Shown here one piece after another: positions 12,970 to 25,454 of a DNA stretch of 64,000 nt. The number at the start of each line of letters is the position of its first letter. The first letter of the stretch is position 1. Source of the DNA: Ochotona curzoniae (Eukaryota > Chordata > Mammalia > Lagomorpha > Ochotonidae); contig NW_024466307.1 in NCBI RefSeq assembly GCF_017591425.1, positions 124,001 to 188,000 of the forward strand, read 5' to 3'. The notes beneath the pieces are model-generated. The model was not told where the DNA came from, searched no databases, and was given only the letters and a program-made list of their open reading frames with translations. Both the position numbers and the translations under genes were made by a program.

Positions 12970-13220
12970 ACGGGGCCAGGGGCCAGGCTGTGGCAGAGTG
13001 GGTACAGCTGGCATCCCATATGGGTGTCCCAGCTGCTCCATGTCTGACCCAGCTCCCTGTTAATGCCCCTGGGAAGAGCAGCTGAGAATGGCTCAAGTGC
13101 TCAGACCCTACTACCCGCATGGGAGATCTGGAGGGCCTGACCCAGCCCTGGCTGATGGGGTCATGTGGAGAAAGAACCAGCAGATGGAAGACCTCCCTCT
13201 CTGTAGCGCTTTCAAATAAA
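12970..13220 (+). mobile_element. Diverged C-type SINE
   Basis: 'ggcatcccatatgggtgtcc', 'gcatgggagatctggaggg' and a 3' end passing into an (AAG)n run at ~13229-13260. Confidence 0.7.
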
Positions 13221-13757
13221 TAATTTAAAAAGAAGAAGAAGAAGAAAAGAAAAAGAAAGGAAAATAAGCAGACACATGGTCACTCTGACATCCTGCTATT
13301 TCTTAGCACATGATGATCATCTTCCCATCAAGGCAAGAAGTCACGGCCCTTACAGAACATCTCTAAGTTTTACACAACCACCTGTTCTTCTGGTCACTTC
13401 CCTGCCGCACTAGCCCGGCCCCGTGTCACACTTTCCTGTCTACCACCCCAACCCGTCCACTTGAATGTACATCCCTGGGCCCACCTCTTCTGATGAGGCT
13501 GTCGACACAGCACACTCATCTGCTGACCTTGCTGTGTGCGCTGCCCGTTCAGGCCCAGCAGCATGAAGGGATGACGGTGCTTCCCTCACCAGGCAGATGA
13601 GCTTCACATAACAGAGACCTTTATCAGCAGCAGGCATGGCTGTGGCCTCCTGCCAGGACGTGGGGAGCAGAACACAAGAGACATGATAGCATCTCAGAGA
13701 AGGAAAGTGTGCATGAATTTACTGAGATCTTGAAGTTTGATTCAAGAATGGAATTTC

Positions 13758-14081
13758 TGGGCCCAGTGCGATGGCGCAGTGGTTAAGGTCCTCACCTTGC
13801 ATGCCCGGAATCCCATATGGGCACCGGTTCTAATCCCGGCGGCCCTGCTTCCCATCTAGCTCCCTGCCTGTGGCCTGGGAAAGCAGTCGAGGACGGCCCA
13901 AGGCTTTGGGACCCTGCACCCGCGTGGGAGACCTGGAAGAGGCTCCTGGCTTGGATCAGCATAGCATCGGCCGTTGCACGCACTTGGGGAGTGAATCATC
14001 GGATGGAAGATCTTCCTCTCTGTCTCTCCTCTCTGTATATCTGCCTTTCCAATAAAAATAAAATAAATCTTAAAAAAAAAA
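13758..14081 (+). mobile_element. Young full-length C-type SINE
   Basis: Flanked by the perfect 14-bp repeat aagaatggaatttc (13744-13757 and 14082-14095). Head, body and A-tail are complete. Confidence 0.95.
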
Positions 14082-14329
14082 AAGAATGGAATTTCCACGC
14101 AGGGAAGGCGAGGTGGATTCCTGGCTGCTTGGGCCTCCAGGTCCTTTTTCGTGCCAGAAGTGTCCTTGCTGTAAAGTTGTTCTGTTTCTCGCCTCTTACA
14201 GCTCTGATCTTTTCGTGCATTTGTGTTTTCTTTCTTTCTTTTTTTTTTTTAAATCTTCCACTGGCTGGTTCACTGTCCAAATGGCTGCAACAGCTCAGGC
14301 TATTGCCATCAAAGCCAGGAATAACATTT

Positions 14330-14668
14330 CATTTATTTTTTAAAAAGATTTATTAATTTTTATTGCAAAGTCAGATATATAGAGAGGAAGAGAGACAGAG
14401 AGGAAGATTTTCAGTTGGCTGATTCACTCCCCAAATGACCGCAATGGCTGGAGCTGAGCCAATCCGAAGCCAGGAGCCAGGAACTTCTTCCAGGTCTCCC
14501 ACGCGGGTGCACGGTCCCAAGGCTTTGGGCCATCCTCCACTACTTTCCCAGGCCACAAGCAGGGAACTGGATGGGAAGTGGGGCTGCCGGGATTAGAACT
14601 GGCGCCCATATGAGATCCGGGCATGTTCAAGGTGAGCACTTTAGCCGTTAGGCCACCGTGCCTGGCCC
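14330..14668 (-). mobile_element. C-type SINE inserted in an older SINE fragment
   Basis: A full-length antisense copy ('gatttattaatttttattgc' to 'ccaccgtgcctggccc'). The left flank (about 14225-14325) is a fragment of an older antisense SINE, so this looks nested. Confidence 0.8.
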
Positions 14669-14689
14669 ACATCTGTGTTTTCTAACTGC

Positions 14690-14805
14690 ACTTCTTTAAG
14701 ACTCATGCACGTGAAAGTGAACCAGCAGAAGGAAGATCTCTCTTTCTCCCTCTCCTCTCTTTCTCGCTCCCTACTTCAGTCTTCTACATAGAAAAAATAA
14801 GTCCG
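14690..14805 (+). mobile_element. SINE 3' fragment
   Basis: 'gtgaaccagcagaaggaaga' followed by a CT-rich tract and an A-rich end. Only the tail half is present. Confidence 0.5.
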
Positions 14806-17032
14806 TGTTTTCAAAATGATGCAACATGAGTCTCCTGGCCACATCCAAACTTCGGCACAAAACTCCTAAGTTCTGAAGCTTGGGAGAGAGACACTGCAAG
14901 ACATGTCTTCACTTCCCATAGCCTGACATTTCTGAATAAGCAAGCTGAAGCTCAGCTTTATACTTCCTATAAGACACACATCAGCAGCAAACATCCCCTT
15001 GCAGATGACTTACATGGTCCAGGGACAGGAAGTCACCACCTGCACTACCACACTGTGCCACAGCCGACTGTGGTGGGAGCAGGAAGTGAGCAGGACAGAT
15101 CTGCTGGCAGCCAGGTGACAGCAGAGGCAGATCGCACAGAGTCCAAGAAGTGAACTATATTGGTTCCTCAGAAAGAATGCGGGGGACAGGAGAAATCTCA
15201 GGGAACAGCAGGGTGGTCTGGACAAGCTACAGCAAACCAAAACAAAAAATAAAAACACAGAGCAGAATAATCAAGCCCAACCCAAGACCACTGTGGTCAT
15301 GGACAGCCACAGGCGACCAAGCTGGGAGGGGCCCTAGCAAACAGGGCTCACGTTTCAGACCCAGGGGTCAAGAGGGAGCCCAGCCCACTTGCACCGCAGG
15401 AAGCCCGCGAGCTGACCACAGGACTGGGAGCAGCCAGTCCACGTGGTGAGGGGTACAGGGAGCGCTGGGTGGCAGTGGGGCAGGTGGTGTCCACAGCCCT
15501 TCACACCACTGCCCCATTCTAAGCTGAGACAGGATGACAGGCTGGCTGGCTCCTTAAGGAGCCCAAATCCTGGAGCACATGCTGGGTCCAGACCTATGAG
15601 GTATTTCAGACCAAGCCCTCTCTGGATCACAGGGTCCCGATGGACCCAGCTCCTCCACTCAATGCTTCTTGTTCCTCCACTCAACCCTCCACTTCTCCCA
15701 CCTTTGCCTCCTTTGGTCATCTACTCTTTCCATCCCCTGTCACCCGCAGAAGACAAGCCTGGTGATTCAGGAGGATGTAGCCTAATCTCATCAAAGACCG
15801 TCTGGCTTCCCACATGGAAAATGGTGACAGCTGAATCTGGCCTTGACCCTTCCAGCCCACACTGACCCTGCCCTGCAGGTAAGGAACAAAATTCACTCTC
15901 CTACAGCGCCAGCCTTCATAAACCCACCAGGAAAAACCACCAGCACATGGGAATGCCTATAAAAGAACACACAAATTAAGTTTTAAAAAAACTGCACACC
16001 TCTAAATTGCTGGGACGTCTCCCCGTGCCCTGTTGTGTTACACTCCCACCCTTCATTACAGTTCACCCAGTACCTGCAGCAGGGGTAAGGTGGTCCGAAG
16101 ACTTGGTGGTTAGGGATCCTAACTTCATTTTAAAAAACCAAAAACCTTATTAGCTTGAAAGAAGAGAAGCAGAGTGGCACACAGAGAGAATTTTCCTTCT
16201 ACTGCTCAGTCCTCAAAAAGCCCAGGCCCAAGTCACCAGCTAGAAATTCCCCCGGGGGCCCCAGCTCCTGGGCCATGCCTGCTGCCTGCGCGGGCTCATG
16301 AAGGGGAGGTTGGGCCTCCCAGCAGCCTGGGCTCGGGTGTGTTAGCGTCCCCAGACCTTACTAATTTTGCTGTCTTTTGTCGCTATGACTGAGCAGTAGC
16401 TCTCAAAAAGCCGCTCAGAGACCACTACATGGCCTCTTTCCATATTTCCTTGCTTCCATAGACAGTACCCTACCCGCTCAGCTCTGGTCTATGCTCCTCA
16501 GAGACCTCTGGAGCCTGCACCCCGCCCATTCCCCAAGGACGATCCTTTTTCACTCCACTAAAGCGGGTCCTGATCCTGGGGGAGGGGCCGAGCAGGAATT
16601 GCACCCCGTTCCCTAGCGATCCGGCCTCCTCAGAGCAGTCAGCTGGGTCCAAGCAGCCTCCTCTGACCCTACCCTAGAGCAGCACTTGACCGGATCCTGC
16701 CGGCACAGCTCCTCAGGGCCGGCGGCCGGGAAGACTCCCACCAAAGACCCGAGGGGCTCCAAAGCGCGGCGTTCCACCACCCCACTCCTCGGCCCCTACG
16801 GGACGGGCTTTCACGGCCATCCCGCACCATCAGCAAGGACCCCGCTCCCAGATGGCTCTACCGCATGAGACTTCAGCCTAAGAAAGTGGGGCTCCCAGCT
16901 CCGGACGTCAGATAGGGGCCGGTACCGGCGCTCTGTGACCCGGGTCAGCGGGAACCCCCACCTTCTCGCCGTCTGCAGGGCACCGCAGCAGGCGTCTCCC
17001 GGAGCGCAAAGTTCGCACACAGACGTCCCCTG

Positions 17033-17049
17033 CCCCCCCCCCCCCCCCC
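17033..17049. repeat. 17-base C homopolymer in the CpG island
   Basis: An uninterrupted run of C on the plus strand, i.e. 17 G on the GCNT4 transcribed-sense strand. It could form a G-quadruplex and is prone to length error in assembly. Confidence 0.85.
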
Positions 17050-17435
17050 GTCCCCCAGCACGCGCGGAACCAGGCCGAGCTTCTGGCCCTCGAGCCCCTT
17101 CCCCGGGAGGGAAGAGGCTCCGAAGTTGCAAAGTGAAAGTCGCTAGCAAGAGTGTGGGGGCATCGCGGCCGCCCGGAGTGCAAACCCGCCCGTCCGGGCC
17201 ATTCGGACTCACGAAGAGGGCGTCCCCACGCGGGGGTCCCGTGGCCTCAGAGCCCACGGGCGGGCCGCCCACGCGCCGCGCGGTGCCGGTGCAGCTGTCC
17301 CTGTCCCTCGGCGCGGAGGGAGCTGTCCCCGTGACGCGGAGGAGGGAGGAGCTGCCGCACGGAGCTGCGGGTCGCGCCGGGGTCCCGCTGCCGCGCGTGG
17401 AGCGGCAGCTTCGCGGACCGCCGGGGCGCACTCAC

Positions 17436-17560
17436 CTCGGCCTGCAGGGGTCACCCAAAGGCGCCCAGGCGCGGCTGCACTCCTGGCCCGGCGGGAACGC
17501 GGTGCGGAGAGGCGAGCGGGAGGCGCCGGCGGCCTAGGCGCAGGGGGCCCTGCCTCTCAG
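17436..17560 (-). other. GCNT4: Candidate GCNT4 5' non-coding exon (donor end defined, 5' end guessed)
   Basis: The 3' border is the consensus donor GAG|GTGAGT (GT at 17435-17434), within the CpG island on the GCNT4 strand. The 5' border is only a guess. Joining this donor to the acceptor at 2749 would give a roughly 14.7-kb first intron. Other weaker GTGAGT words occur in the island, for example near 17210. Confidence 0.4.
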
Positions 17561-19699
17561 CGGATCCTCCTCGTCACGCTCCACGGGGTACGAGGACGGC
17601 GGTAGCGCGAGGGTGGCCTCCGGTCCCTCTCACCCACGCTTCTCGAGCCTCCGGCCTTAGATCCGGGGGCTCGGCTGGTCTCGAACACCTTGGTCCGCTG
17701 TGCGTCTCTCCAGACAGGACCGGGGAGCAGGTGCCCAGCGTGGCGTGGGACCTGCACCCTTCACCCACAGAGCCAACGCAGGGAGAACCTTTTCAATAAC
17801 TGTCTTGCAGACTCGCCGGAGCCGCGACCTGGCTGCCTCCTCCCAGGGGCACTCTTCTTTCCGGAACCTCCATTAGGGCTCTGCTCCTGGCCTCTGTGGC
17901 CTCGTCCCCCCTGTGCCCAGGCTGTGTTTGGTTCAGTGCACTGGCGCTGTGCATCTCTCTCTCCACCCCATAGGGAAGCTGCTGTTGCCCCTCAAGGAAA
18001 AAGCAAAACGAGGGAGCCAACCAGCCGACCAGCAGTGAGTACTGGGTGGGCTGCCTCTGGGCCTGGACTTACAGGAGCTGGCCTCACTCAGCCATGGCTC
18101 AGGGCAGGAAATTCGCAGTTAGTCAAGCAAGTGACCTGGGGAAATCCAATCGGCCCTCTTGCCCAATCTGGCAATTTGACTCAACATATCCAAAGTGGAT
18201 GTCCAGTCACAGGATGTCCTGTCCCTGACTGCAGCAGAAGTTTGCAAACTCCACCTACTTCTGCCTCAGACCTCACCCCTACTTGCTGACTCCCCTCCAT
18301 ACCCCAGGTCTTCTGCTCCAGGTTGCACCTCTCTCTTCGCCAAGCATGCCCCTCCCAGGACTGCAGCAAGAAATTATCACAAAGGGAAGGACTTGCAAAG
18401 TGCTTTCACTTCCTTGGTTTAAGGGCCCTGAAGCCCGACATCAAAGCAACTGGGGCTGTGGTCTCCGCCAAGGGGAACCCTTCCACACTCCTGCCTCCTA
18501 CGTGACAGGGCTATCTTGTCATCTGCCTTGTTCCCAAATGTCCCTCTCCTTTAAGGCCCACCCTAGTCCAGAACAATCTCATCTCTCACCCCTGCAAGGA
18601 CCCTACTTCCAAATAGGATGACATTTATGGCAGGACATGAACGAAGGTAAACCATTCAGCCCAGCACATTGTTGAAAGCAGGCTGTGAGGATACAGAGGG
18701 TAAGTTGTCATTCCTGCCCCCAGAAGAACCCTGTGAGAGAGGGGGCATCACAGTCAGAGCCTCGCAGAGACCGTGCAGGCTGAAAGCCCATGGGCTGTGC
18801 TGACAAACCTCCATCACAGGTCCCACAGGGCAGGACGGGACCATGCAGGCACCGAGAATGGGAGGTGGGGTTGGCCCAAGATTGGTGGCTGAGAGCAAAG
18901 GCCAAGGACCCTGCTGGTGGCAAGTAACTAGAGAAACACAGAAAAGTAACCATGTAAAGCAAGGTGCTAGCTGGCTTGGCCCTGGACAGGGGTATTTGGC
19001 TTCTAAAGTGAAAGAGGGCCACACCTCCAACCTTAGGGCTCTCTGGCTTGGATGTCTGAAGTCACTGGCATCTTGGTGCCCAACTCCCCCACATTTCGTC
19101 CAAGGGCATTTTCTCCGTCCACTTCCATCACAGTCACTACCTTTACACAAATAAAAACACCTTTGGCAGCTACCAGGTAGGATAATGATGACAAAGTTGG
19201 GGGTTGGCACCCCGAGACCACTGTTCCCGTCGGCCCTCACCTCCAGCTTTGGGAAACAACCCAGGATCAACTGCGTGCTGGAAGTTCAGGGTGTCTGTGA
19301 ACACCCCCAACACCAACAGCACAGCCACATGCACCTGGGTTGTGCCTTCTGTAAGAGTCCCAAGCCTGGGAACTATCTAAACAGGAGAACTGAAGGCAGA
19401 TACTGGAAACCTCGTCTCTATATCAGCATGTGGGGAGGTGCCCCTCCTCCCAGGTGACAAGGTCACGAGGGCAGGGTCCCTGGTGTGGATTTATGCTGAT
19501 TCTACAAGGGCTTTGTGTCAGTACTTCCTTGTTGTTGTGCCATATGGGGACACAGCAAGAGAGCCCTCCCCTAAAGCACCCCCTCAATCTTGGACTTTCA
19601 GAATTGTAGCCAACTGTCTGTAGCAGCAGAAAATGAACCACGACCATAAAGGACTTGAGAGGACACTAAGGCCAGCTGTTTACATATGTTCTTACGTGG

Positions 19700-19880
19700 T
19701 TTCTCAGGTAGGTTAAGCTGGTCACTTAACGATACTAGCATCCCACACTGGGCACTGGTTGGAGTTCTGGCTGCTCCACTTCCATTTATTCATTTATTTA
19801 TTTAATTTGAAGGACAGATTTACAGAGAGGAGTGACAGAGAGATCTACTGTTCATGATTCACTCCCAAAATGGCTGCAAT
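19700..19880. mobile_element. Two abutting SINE fragments in opposite orientation
   Basis: A plus-strand head piece (~19710-19785, 'gcatcccacactgggcactg') meets a minus-strand tail piece (~19788-19880, 'attcactcccaaaatggctg'). Confidence 0.5.
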
Positions 19881-20154
19881 GGAGATAAGCTATAAGAAGC
19901 AAAGCAGTAACACCAGAAGGTAAAACAGCATTAACTGGGTGGATTGCCTATATCTGAGAAAGCAACACAGGAGGTCACATATTTATATGAGAAGAGGCTT
20001 CAAAGAAAAAGGAAAAAATAAAAATGATGAGCATGGGTTGGAGGGCAGGCTGGGAAAGCAGTGCAAATAAATGTAGGAGTCAGGGTGGTATTCGTTTGCT
20101 AGTTGTTGCTATACCAAAGCATCACAAAAACTGGATGGCTTCAACCAACAGAAC

Positions 20155-20400
20155 ACTGGGACTGGTGCTACAGTGCTGGTTGAACTGCCCCTTGGGATAC
20201 CGCCATCCCATATCTGAGTGCTAGTATCGAATCCCACCTCTGCTTCTTCCAAAGCAGCATTACTGCTAATGTGTCTGGAAAGCTAATGGCCCTGGGTCCC
20301 CACCATTCACACAGGAAATTTGGGTTGAGAGGCTCCTAGCTCAGGTCTATTGGGAGACCTCTATTTCTGTGTATCTGCCTTTCAAATTAAAGCAAAATAA
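20155..20400 (+). mobile_element. Diverged C-type SINE
   Basis: Head 'actggtgctacagtgctgg', middle 'tgggtccccaccattcacac', and tail 'tgcctttcaaattaaagc'. Confidence 0.6.
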
Positions 20401-20734
20401 GTACATTTAAAATGTTAAGAATAAATGCTGCACATAAATAAATAAAACCTTGGATAGGCAAAGCATCTCCTGCAACTGCTCGGTCCCTCAGAGATCCAAC
20501 GAAGGCTATGGCAGCTCTGTCCAACCCAAGCTGGAGTGACCCTCGTGTCGTCTGGTTGGGGCAGGACGCAGGATGCCTCAAGAGCTGACAATAAATGAAA
20601 ATCAGGAACCTGATCACTGAAATGAAAACTTAGGATTGCAAGATGTTTCACACTATAAACTTGGAGTGCATGACTTGTGCAAACTAAGATAAAAAAAAAG
20701 CCTTTTAGAATTTTCTTTTGAAAATATTTAGGTT

Positions 20735-21020
20735 TATTTTAAAAGATTTGTTTATTTGAAAGAGTTACAGGAAAAAAAAAAAAAAAACGGAGAGACAGAG
20801 AAAGAGAATCTTCTATCCCCTGGCTCACTCCACACATTGGCCAGGCTCAAGTCAGAAGCCTGGAATTTCGTTCTGGTCTCCCACACCCAGCTTAGGTCAT
20901 CTCCTGCTGCTTTTCCTGGTACTTTAGCAGGGAGCTGGATCCAGAGTGGAGCAAAAACAACATGAACTGGCACCCACAGGGATACCAGCATTGCAGGTTG
21001 GCTGCGCAGCCCCACAAAAT
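20735..21020 (-). mobile_element. Diverged C-type SINE
   Basis: Antisense tail 'aaaagatttgtttatttg' with an internal A run, body 'aagtcagaagcctggaattt', and head end 'ggctgcgcagccccac'. Confidence 0.65.
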
Positions 21021-22480
21021 TGGTCCTAAAAATCCATTGTTTTGTTTTGTTTTTAATTAAAAAGCAATTCACATTCTTTTTGTTGTTTTTGGGAAGACTG
21101 CAAAAGTACCTTCTACTCTCTTTGATCCAGCTTCCTGAGGGACAGGCGCTACAGCCAGTGGTACCCGCAACATCCTTGCCCTTCCCATAAACACAACAAA
21201 CACACATTTTCACAGCCTTATATACCAAATGTGTCTTGCACATAGCTTTACACTATGGACTTGAATGGTAACTGCTAAAGCCACCTGAGACACAGACAGG
21301 CCACTGATTCCCAGGGGATGTGGCCTTTCAGGGTCTCAGCCCCTTGCCTGCCAGGAGGGGCTTCCATCCTGGGGCAGCCCACCTGCCTTTCCCTGCCATC
21401 TGAGCACGTTCAGTGGAGGATGCCAGGCATCACCTCTGTCCACTGTCCACCAGATATTAACAGGGGGTCTTTTTTTTTTTTTCGTTGTGATTGACAGCAT
21501 ATTTTCAAAGATGTAACATTTTAATCAGAATAGAAAGAACACACATAGTTCCAGTTTCAAAAACTGCCTCTCCCCCTTTCCCAGCACTGCAACTTCTTCC
21601 CTCACAACCGTATGAATGTGGTACCTTCAAGAAAAACCTAAAACCTGCACCGGAGCTGGAGCTGCTGAGCCTCCTCAGCATGACTGGCTGACTCGGTTTC
21701 TCAGTAAGCTGCAGTTACAAGGTTACCTGTAGCACACAGAACCAGGACTTTCACTGAGGTCAACAATTTGCATTTTTTGCTTGTTTACATATTTAGTTAG
21801 TACATACATTCTCAAAATGGCCCATATTTTGAACATTTTTTTAAAAAAATAAAACCAAACATCTCTCATAATTATTGATTATTTAAGAATTGAAAATATG
21901 GTCTAGGCAAATTATGAAATGATAACCTCCTTAACAGGCCTCAACCATTACAACATGTCGGGTTATTCTATCTGAATATTTTCACTGGGCTCCTGATGAA
22001 AGAAAAATAATTGAGTGAGTCTTTTTACTTTTATTAACAGGCAAGCCTTTCCAGCTGCTTTCTCTTCAAACATGTTAAAGTTTTTGGCTAAATTAAAAAA
22101 AAACACTCATTCCAATTTCTCAAGTCACCCAGAATGCACATAGTCAAAAGTGATGTTTCCTTCCTGGCCGCCCCCCAACTCATTTCCCAGTCTCTTATCC
22201 ATAGCCCAAAATGTTTCTTAATATTTCACCACTCAGCTTTATGCTGCCATAAGTAAAGCACGTGACAGGCGCTAGGGTTTATTTCTGCTCACCGTTGTGA
22301 AGGGTCTCGCTGGTCTGGTGTCTGAAGAAGGCAGTAGGTGCTAGACAGGTAGAGACTCACATGGGGAGTGGAGAGAGGAGGCACAGCTGTCCCCTCACTA
22401 CACAGCCTTTCCTTACGATGTAACCAGGATCCCACCACAGGGGCCCCACTCCAACAAGCTCATTAACTTCCTGCCTTAGC

Positions 22481-24746
22481 TCGGCAGAGGGTGGGTCCCG
22501 GGACAGGGCGTCTCATGCCCGGATTCCATACGCCCGCCATCATGGGCACATGGTGAACCGGGCTTGGGCGGCCAGGGCACCATTTGGTACCAGGCTTTGC
22601 CTGCTGGCCGCCCGACAGGGGAGCTCTGGGATTTTGGTGGTTTGAATTGCTGGTTATGTGGCTCCACGTTGAACCCGATGTGTTTCTGCGAGTTGAATAC
22701 ATCCTAAAGTTTCTCAATGACAGCTCCTCTTCCTTTAAAGAAGGTGTTACCACTTAGCAATGCTGACCACCAAATACCAGTTCATGCTAAAGCTTTGGCA
22801 TGGGTCTTGTCCAGTAGACACACTAACTGGATTAAGGCTACCGCCAAGGAGCACGTGGGCTGGAATGGGGGCTGCGTTCTGAGCAGGTAACAGTGAAATC
22901 CCCCTTGGCACAAGTGTGGACTGGGACTGGACGCACCAGGCTGGACCAGACCCCAGCACTGTCTGGTGCTCCTGGAGGACCAGGATAGAAGTGGGACGGA
23001 TTATGCTAGGTTGCAACCCCTACTGAACCATGTGTGAGCCATATGTGGGAATGGACTGGACAAGCCATGGCTGGGCTGAAATATCCAACAACAAGAACCA
23101 GCTTGGGTCGAAAGCTAGTCAGGAACTGGGCTAGGGCTGGCTCATGGACCCACTGGCATGCGCAAAATCCGGCACTGGGAGAGGTTCTGATGGAGGAGCC
23201 TGGGCAACTCCTCTGGCAGAACACAGACCCCACGGGTAAGCACAAGAAGCATGAATGGAAACAGCCCAGAGCAGGCCACAGAAGTTTTCCACTGGCATAC
23301 ATTAGGCATGGATTGGGGGCAGACCAGGCTAATCGGTTAACATCATCACTAGCAAATCCGAGCACCAGATCAGAGTAAGGGTCGAGCCAGGTTTGGTTGT
23401 GATAAAAACCAGTCCACACTACAGAATGCCAGGAGGAGGTTGACTGTGCAGGATGTGACTGCAGTTCCCATCCAGCACACGTGAGAAACAGGAGGGGAGT
23501 GGGCAGAGCCAGCGGGGGAGTAAGGGGAGGTTCCCCTGCTGGACAGCTACTCCCACAGGAGAGCATGAACTGGGATGGGAGCAGACCAGACTAAGCAGGG
23601 CTACAACACCTGTGCGCCTCATGTGGACTAGACCAGGGAAAAGCCAGGATGGGTTGATTGTTCCTATGGGTGCAACCTACAATTAGAATGGGAGAGGGCT
23701 GTTTGGGCATAGCCATAGCATCAGCTGGCAGAAACTGGCACTGGGGGGCTAATCCTGTCAAGTTAAACTGCAGAACCACCTGGAAAGTGCATAATCCGGG
23801 AGTGAGAGACCTGGGAGGGAAATAGTGGGTTCCCCCCTCTTGGGTTACCACTGCCACGGGAAGGCACAAAAACTAGGACAGGGGCTGGGGTGGCTAGACA
23901 GAGAGGCACTCAACCACACCCGTGAAGGCTTGACTGTTGAGCTGGGTAGATGGATCCAAGCTTCAATGCCATTTGCCATGTACGAGAATCAGGGGGGATG
24001 TGGGTCAAATTGGACTGGTCTGCCACACATACTGGCAAACCAGGGTAGGGGGTTGGCCTGGTGGGGGTTATTGTGGGCCGCTCTCACCAGGCTGCAGCTC
24101 CCACTGGTTTAGGTGAAGACCAAGTATGTGCTGTGCAGAACCAGTCTGGACTGCAACACCCATTGGTTCCAGTAGAAGGTGGGGCTGAAAACAGAACCAA
24201 CCCAGTAATTGCAACTACCAGCTGACCAGGGTGATGGACTGTGCTGGGCCCTGTGCTTGCTGGTGCATACAAGTATCTGGCCTGGGAACACCTCAGACGA
24301 AGTTTCTTTGGCGATCTCCCCAATTGAAATGCCAGACTCAGAACCCTAACCATGAAGGGACAGAAGATGGAACAAGTTAATCAACCACCTCAGCTATAGG
24401 TTGGCCACAAAATACCGGGCAAATAGAGACGCTATGATGGACAATGTCAATTAATGGATTTTTCAACAACCTCATCGTGTTTGGAGAGGCAAGATTAGCA
24501 GCAATTTCAAAACTGGTGACCTATTGAAACCACTTCAACGAGTATCTTGGAGCATGCCCCACATGCGGGACTTGGGGTGGGTGGGAAATCAGGTGGGGCT
24601 TCTCCCTCAATATCCCCCTCTACCTCAGATATATGAAGGAAACAATATGGAAATAATAGTCTTACCCACTTTCCTGTAGCCCTTGACCCTTTATGCACTA
24701 ATTAACCATGTAAAGATTGTTAAAATAAAAAATATTAAAAAAAAAA
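22481..24746 (+). mobile_element. LINE-like retrotransposed insertion with target-site duplication and poly-A
   Basis: A 2.27-kb block bounded by a perfect 16-bp direct repeat, aacttcctgccttagc, at 22465-22480 and 24747-24762, and ending in an A-rich tail (aataaaaaatatt then A's). This is the mark of L1-machinery insertion on the plus strand. The first ~300 bp are CpG-containing and unlike the rest. The middle (about 22.8-24.4 kb) is built from diverged repeats of words such as 'ggactgg' and 'gaccaggct'. The last ~350 bp look like a lagomorph L1 3'UTR. No reverse-transcriptase frame is present, so it is non-autonomous. Confidence 0.75.
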
Positions 24747-25134
24747 AACTTCCTGCCTTAGCCCATTAAGCTAAGATTCTGATCTTTGGGGAACACCCAA
24801 GCTGGTATCCACACTGGGACAGGATTCCGTACATTAAAAACAACCATGCAGAAGGGGATGGGAGAACATCAGAGCCTATGAAACGATGTTATAAAATGAA
24901 ATGCAATAAAAAAAAAACAACAACATGCTACTATTACAACTGCGTACTATAAATCTGCACCCAATCCATAACAGTGTTGAGTAAGTTCAAAATAAAAACA
25001 GGTTACTATTAAGACTCCTACATATGAATGTTAATTTTCACATATGAAAGTTAAACCTATTGAAAGAATTTTGGAACAAAAAATAAAACTGAGTACTGCG
25101 GAAATTTATTCTGATTCTTAAAACATGCCTTTGT

Positions 25135-25454
25135 TGGGCCCAGCGGCATGGCCTAGCGACTAAAGTCCTCGGGATCCCATATGGGCACCGGTTCTGATCC
25201 TGGAAGCTCCACTTTCCATCCAGCTCCCTGCTTGTGGCCTGGGAAAGCAGTTGAGGACGGCCCAAAGTCTTAGGACTCTGCACCAATGTGGGAGACCTGG
25301 AAGAAGTTCCAGGCTCCTGGCTTCGGATCGGCATAGCATCAGCTGTTGCGCTCACTTGGGGAGTGAATCATCAGACAGAAGATCTTTTTCTCTATCTCTC
25401 CTCCTCTCTGTATATCTGACTTTGTAAAAATAATAAAATAAAATCTTAAAAAAA
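25135..25454 (+). mobile_element. Full-length C-type SINE
   Basis: The 14-bp duplication aaacatgcctttgt occurs at 25121-25134 and 25455-25468. It lacks the usual 'gccttgcatgccc' words between the head and 'gggatcccatatggg'. Confidence 0.92.

Larger units (their letters stand above)
2766..16689. other. GCNT4 5' intron (non-coding)
   Basis: No supported exon here. It contains C-type SINE copies (about 4150-4412, 5545-5790, 9590-9835, 9859-10193, 12970-13220, 13758-14081, 14330-14668), tandem repeats at 8870-8965, 10261-10730 and 11318-11476, and a possible old MIR at 7540-7740. The 194-codon open frame at 2928-3512 (+) has no recognised motif and is taken as chance. From 14.82 to 16.68 kb I see nothing recognisable beyond unique sequence. 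Confidence 0.7.
16690..17810. promoter_or_regulatory. GCNT4: CpG island, probable GCNT4 promoter and first exon
   Basis: This is the only long GC-rich, CpG-dense stretch in the window, with many GGGCGG-like and CGCG words, no SINE inside and no convincing protein. It lies about 14 kb upstream of the GCNT4 coding exon and about 9 kb past the ANKRD31 3' end, where a GCNT4 promoter would be expected. On the minus strand a good splice donor, CCGAG|GTGAGTGCG, has its last exon base at 17436. The 5'UTR exon would then run from there toward about 17.5-17.7 kb. No TATA box is evident, and the start site cannot be set from sequence. A 17-base C run lies at 17033-17049. Long open frames across the island on both strands are expected from the scarcity of stops in GC-rich DNA. 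Confidence 0.75.

Noticed and set aside
16811..17537. Overlapping ~200-codon open frames on both strands in the CpG island.
   Set aside because: GC-rich sequence lacks stop codons. The translations are low-complexity R/P/G/A with no domain.
22463..22753. 96-codon minus frame and a plus frame ending '...VEYILKFLND' in the 5' part of the LINE-like insertion.
   Set aside because: Neither is recognised as a protein family. They may be remnants of an inserted transcript, so they are reported only as part of the element.
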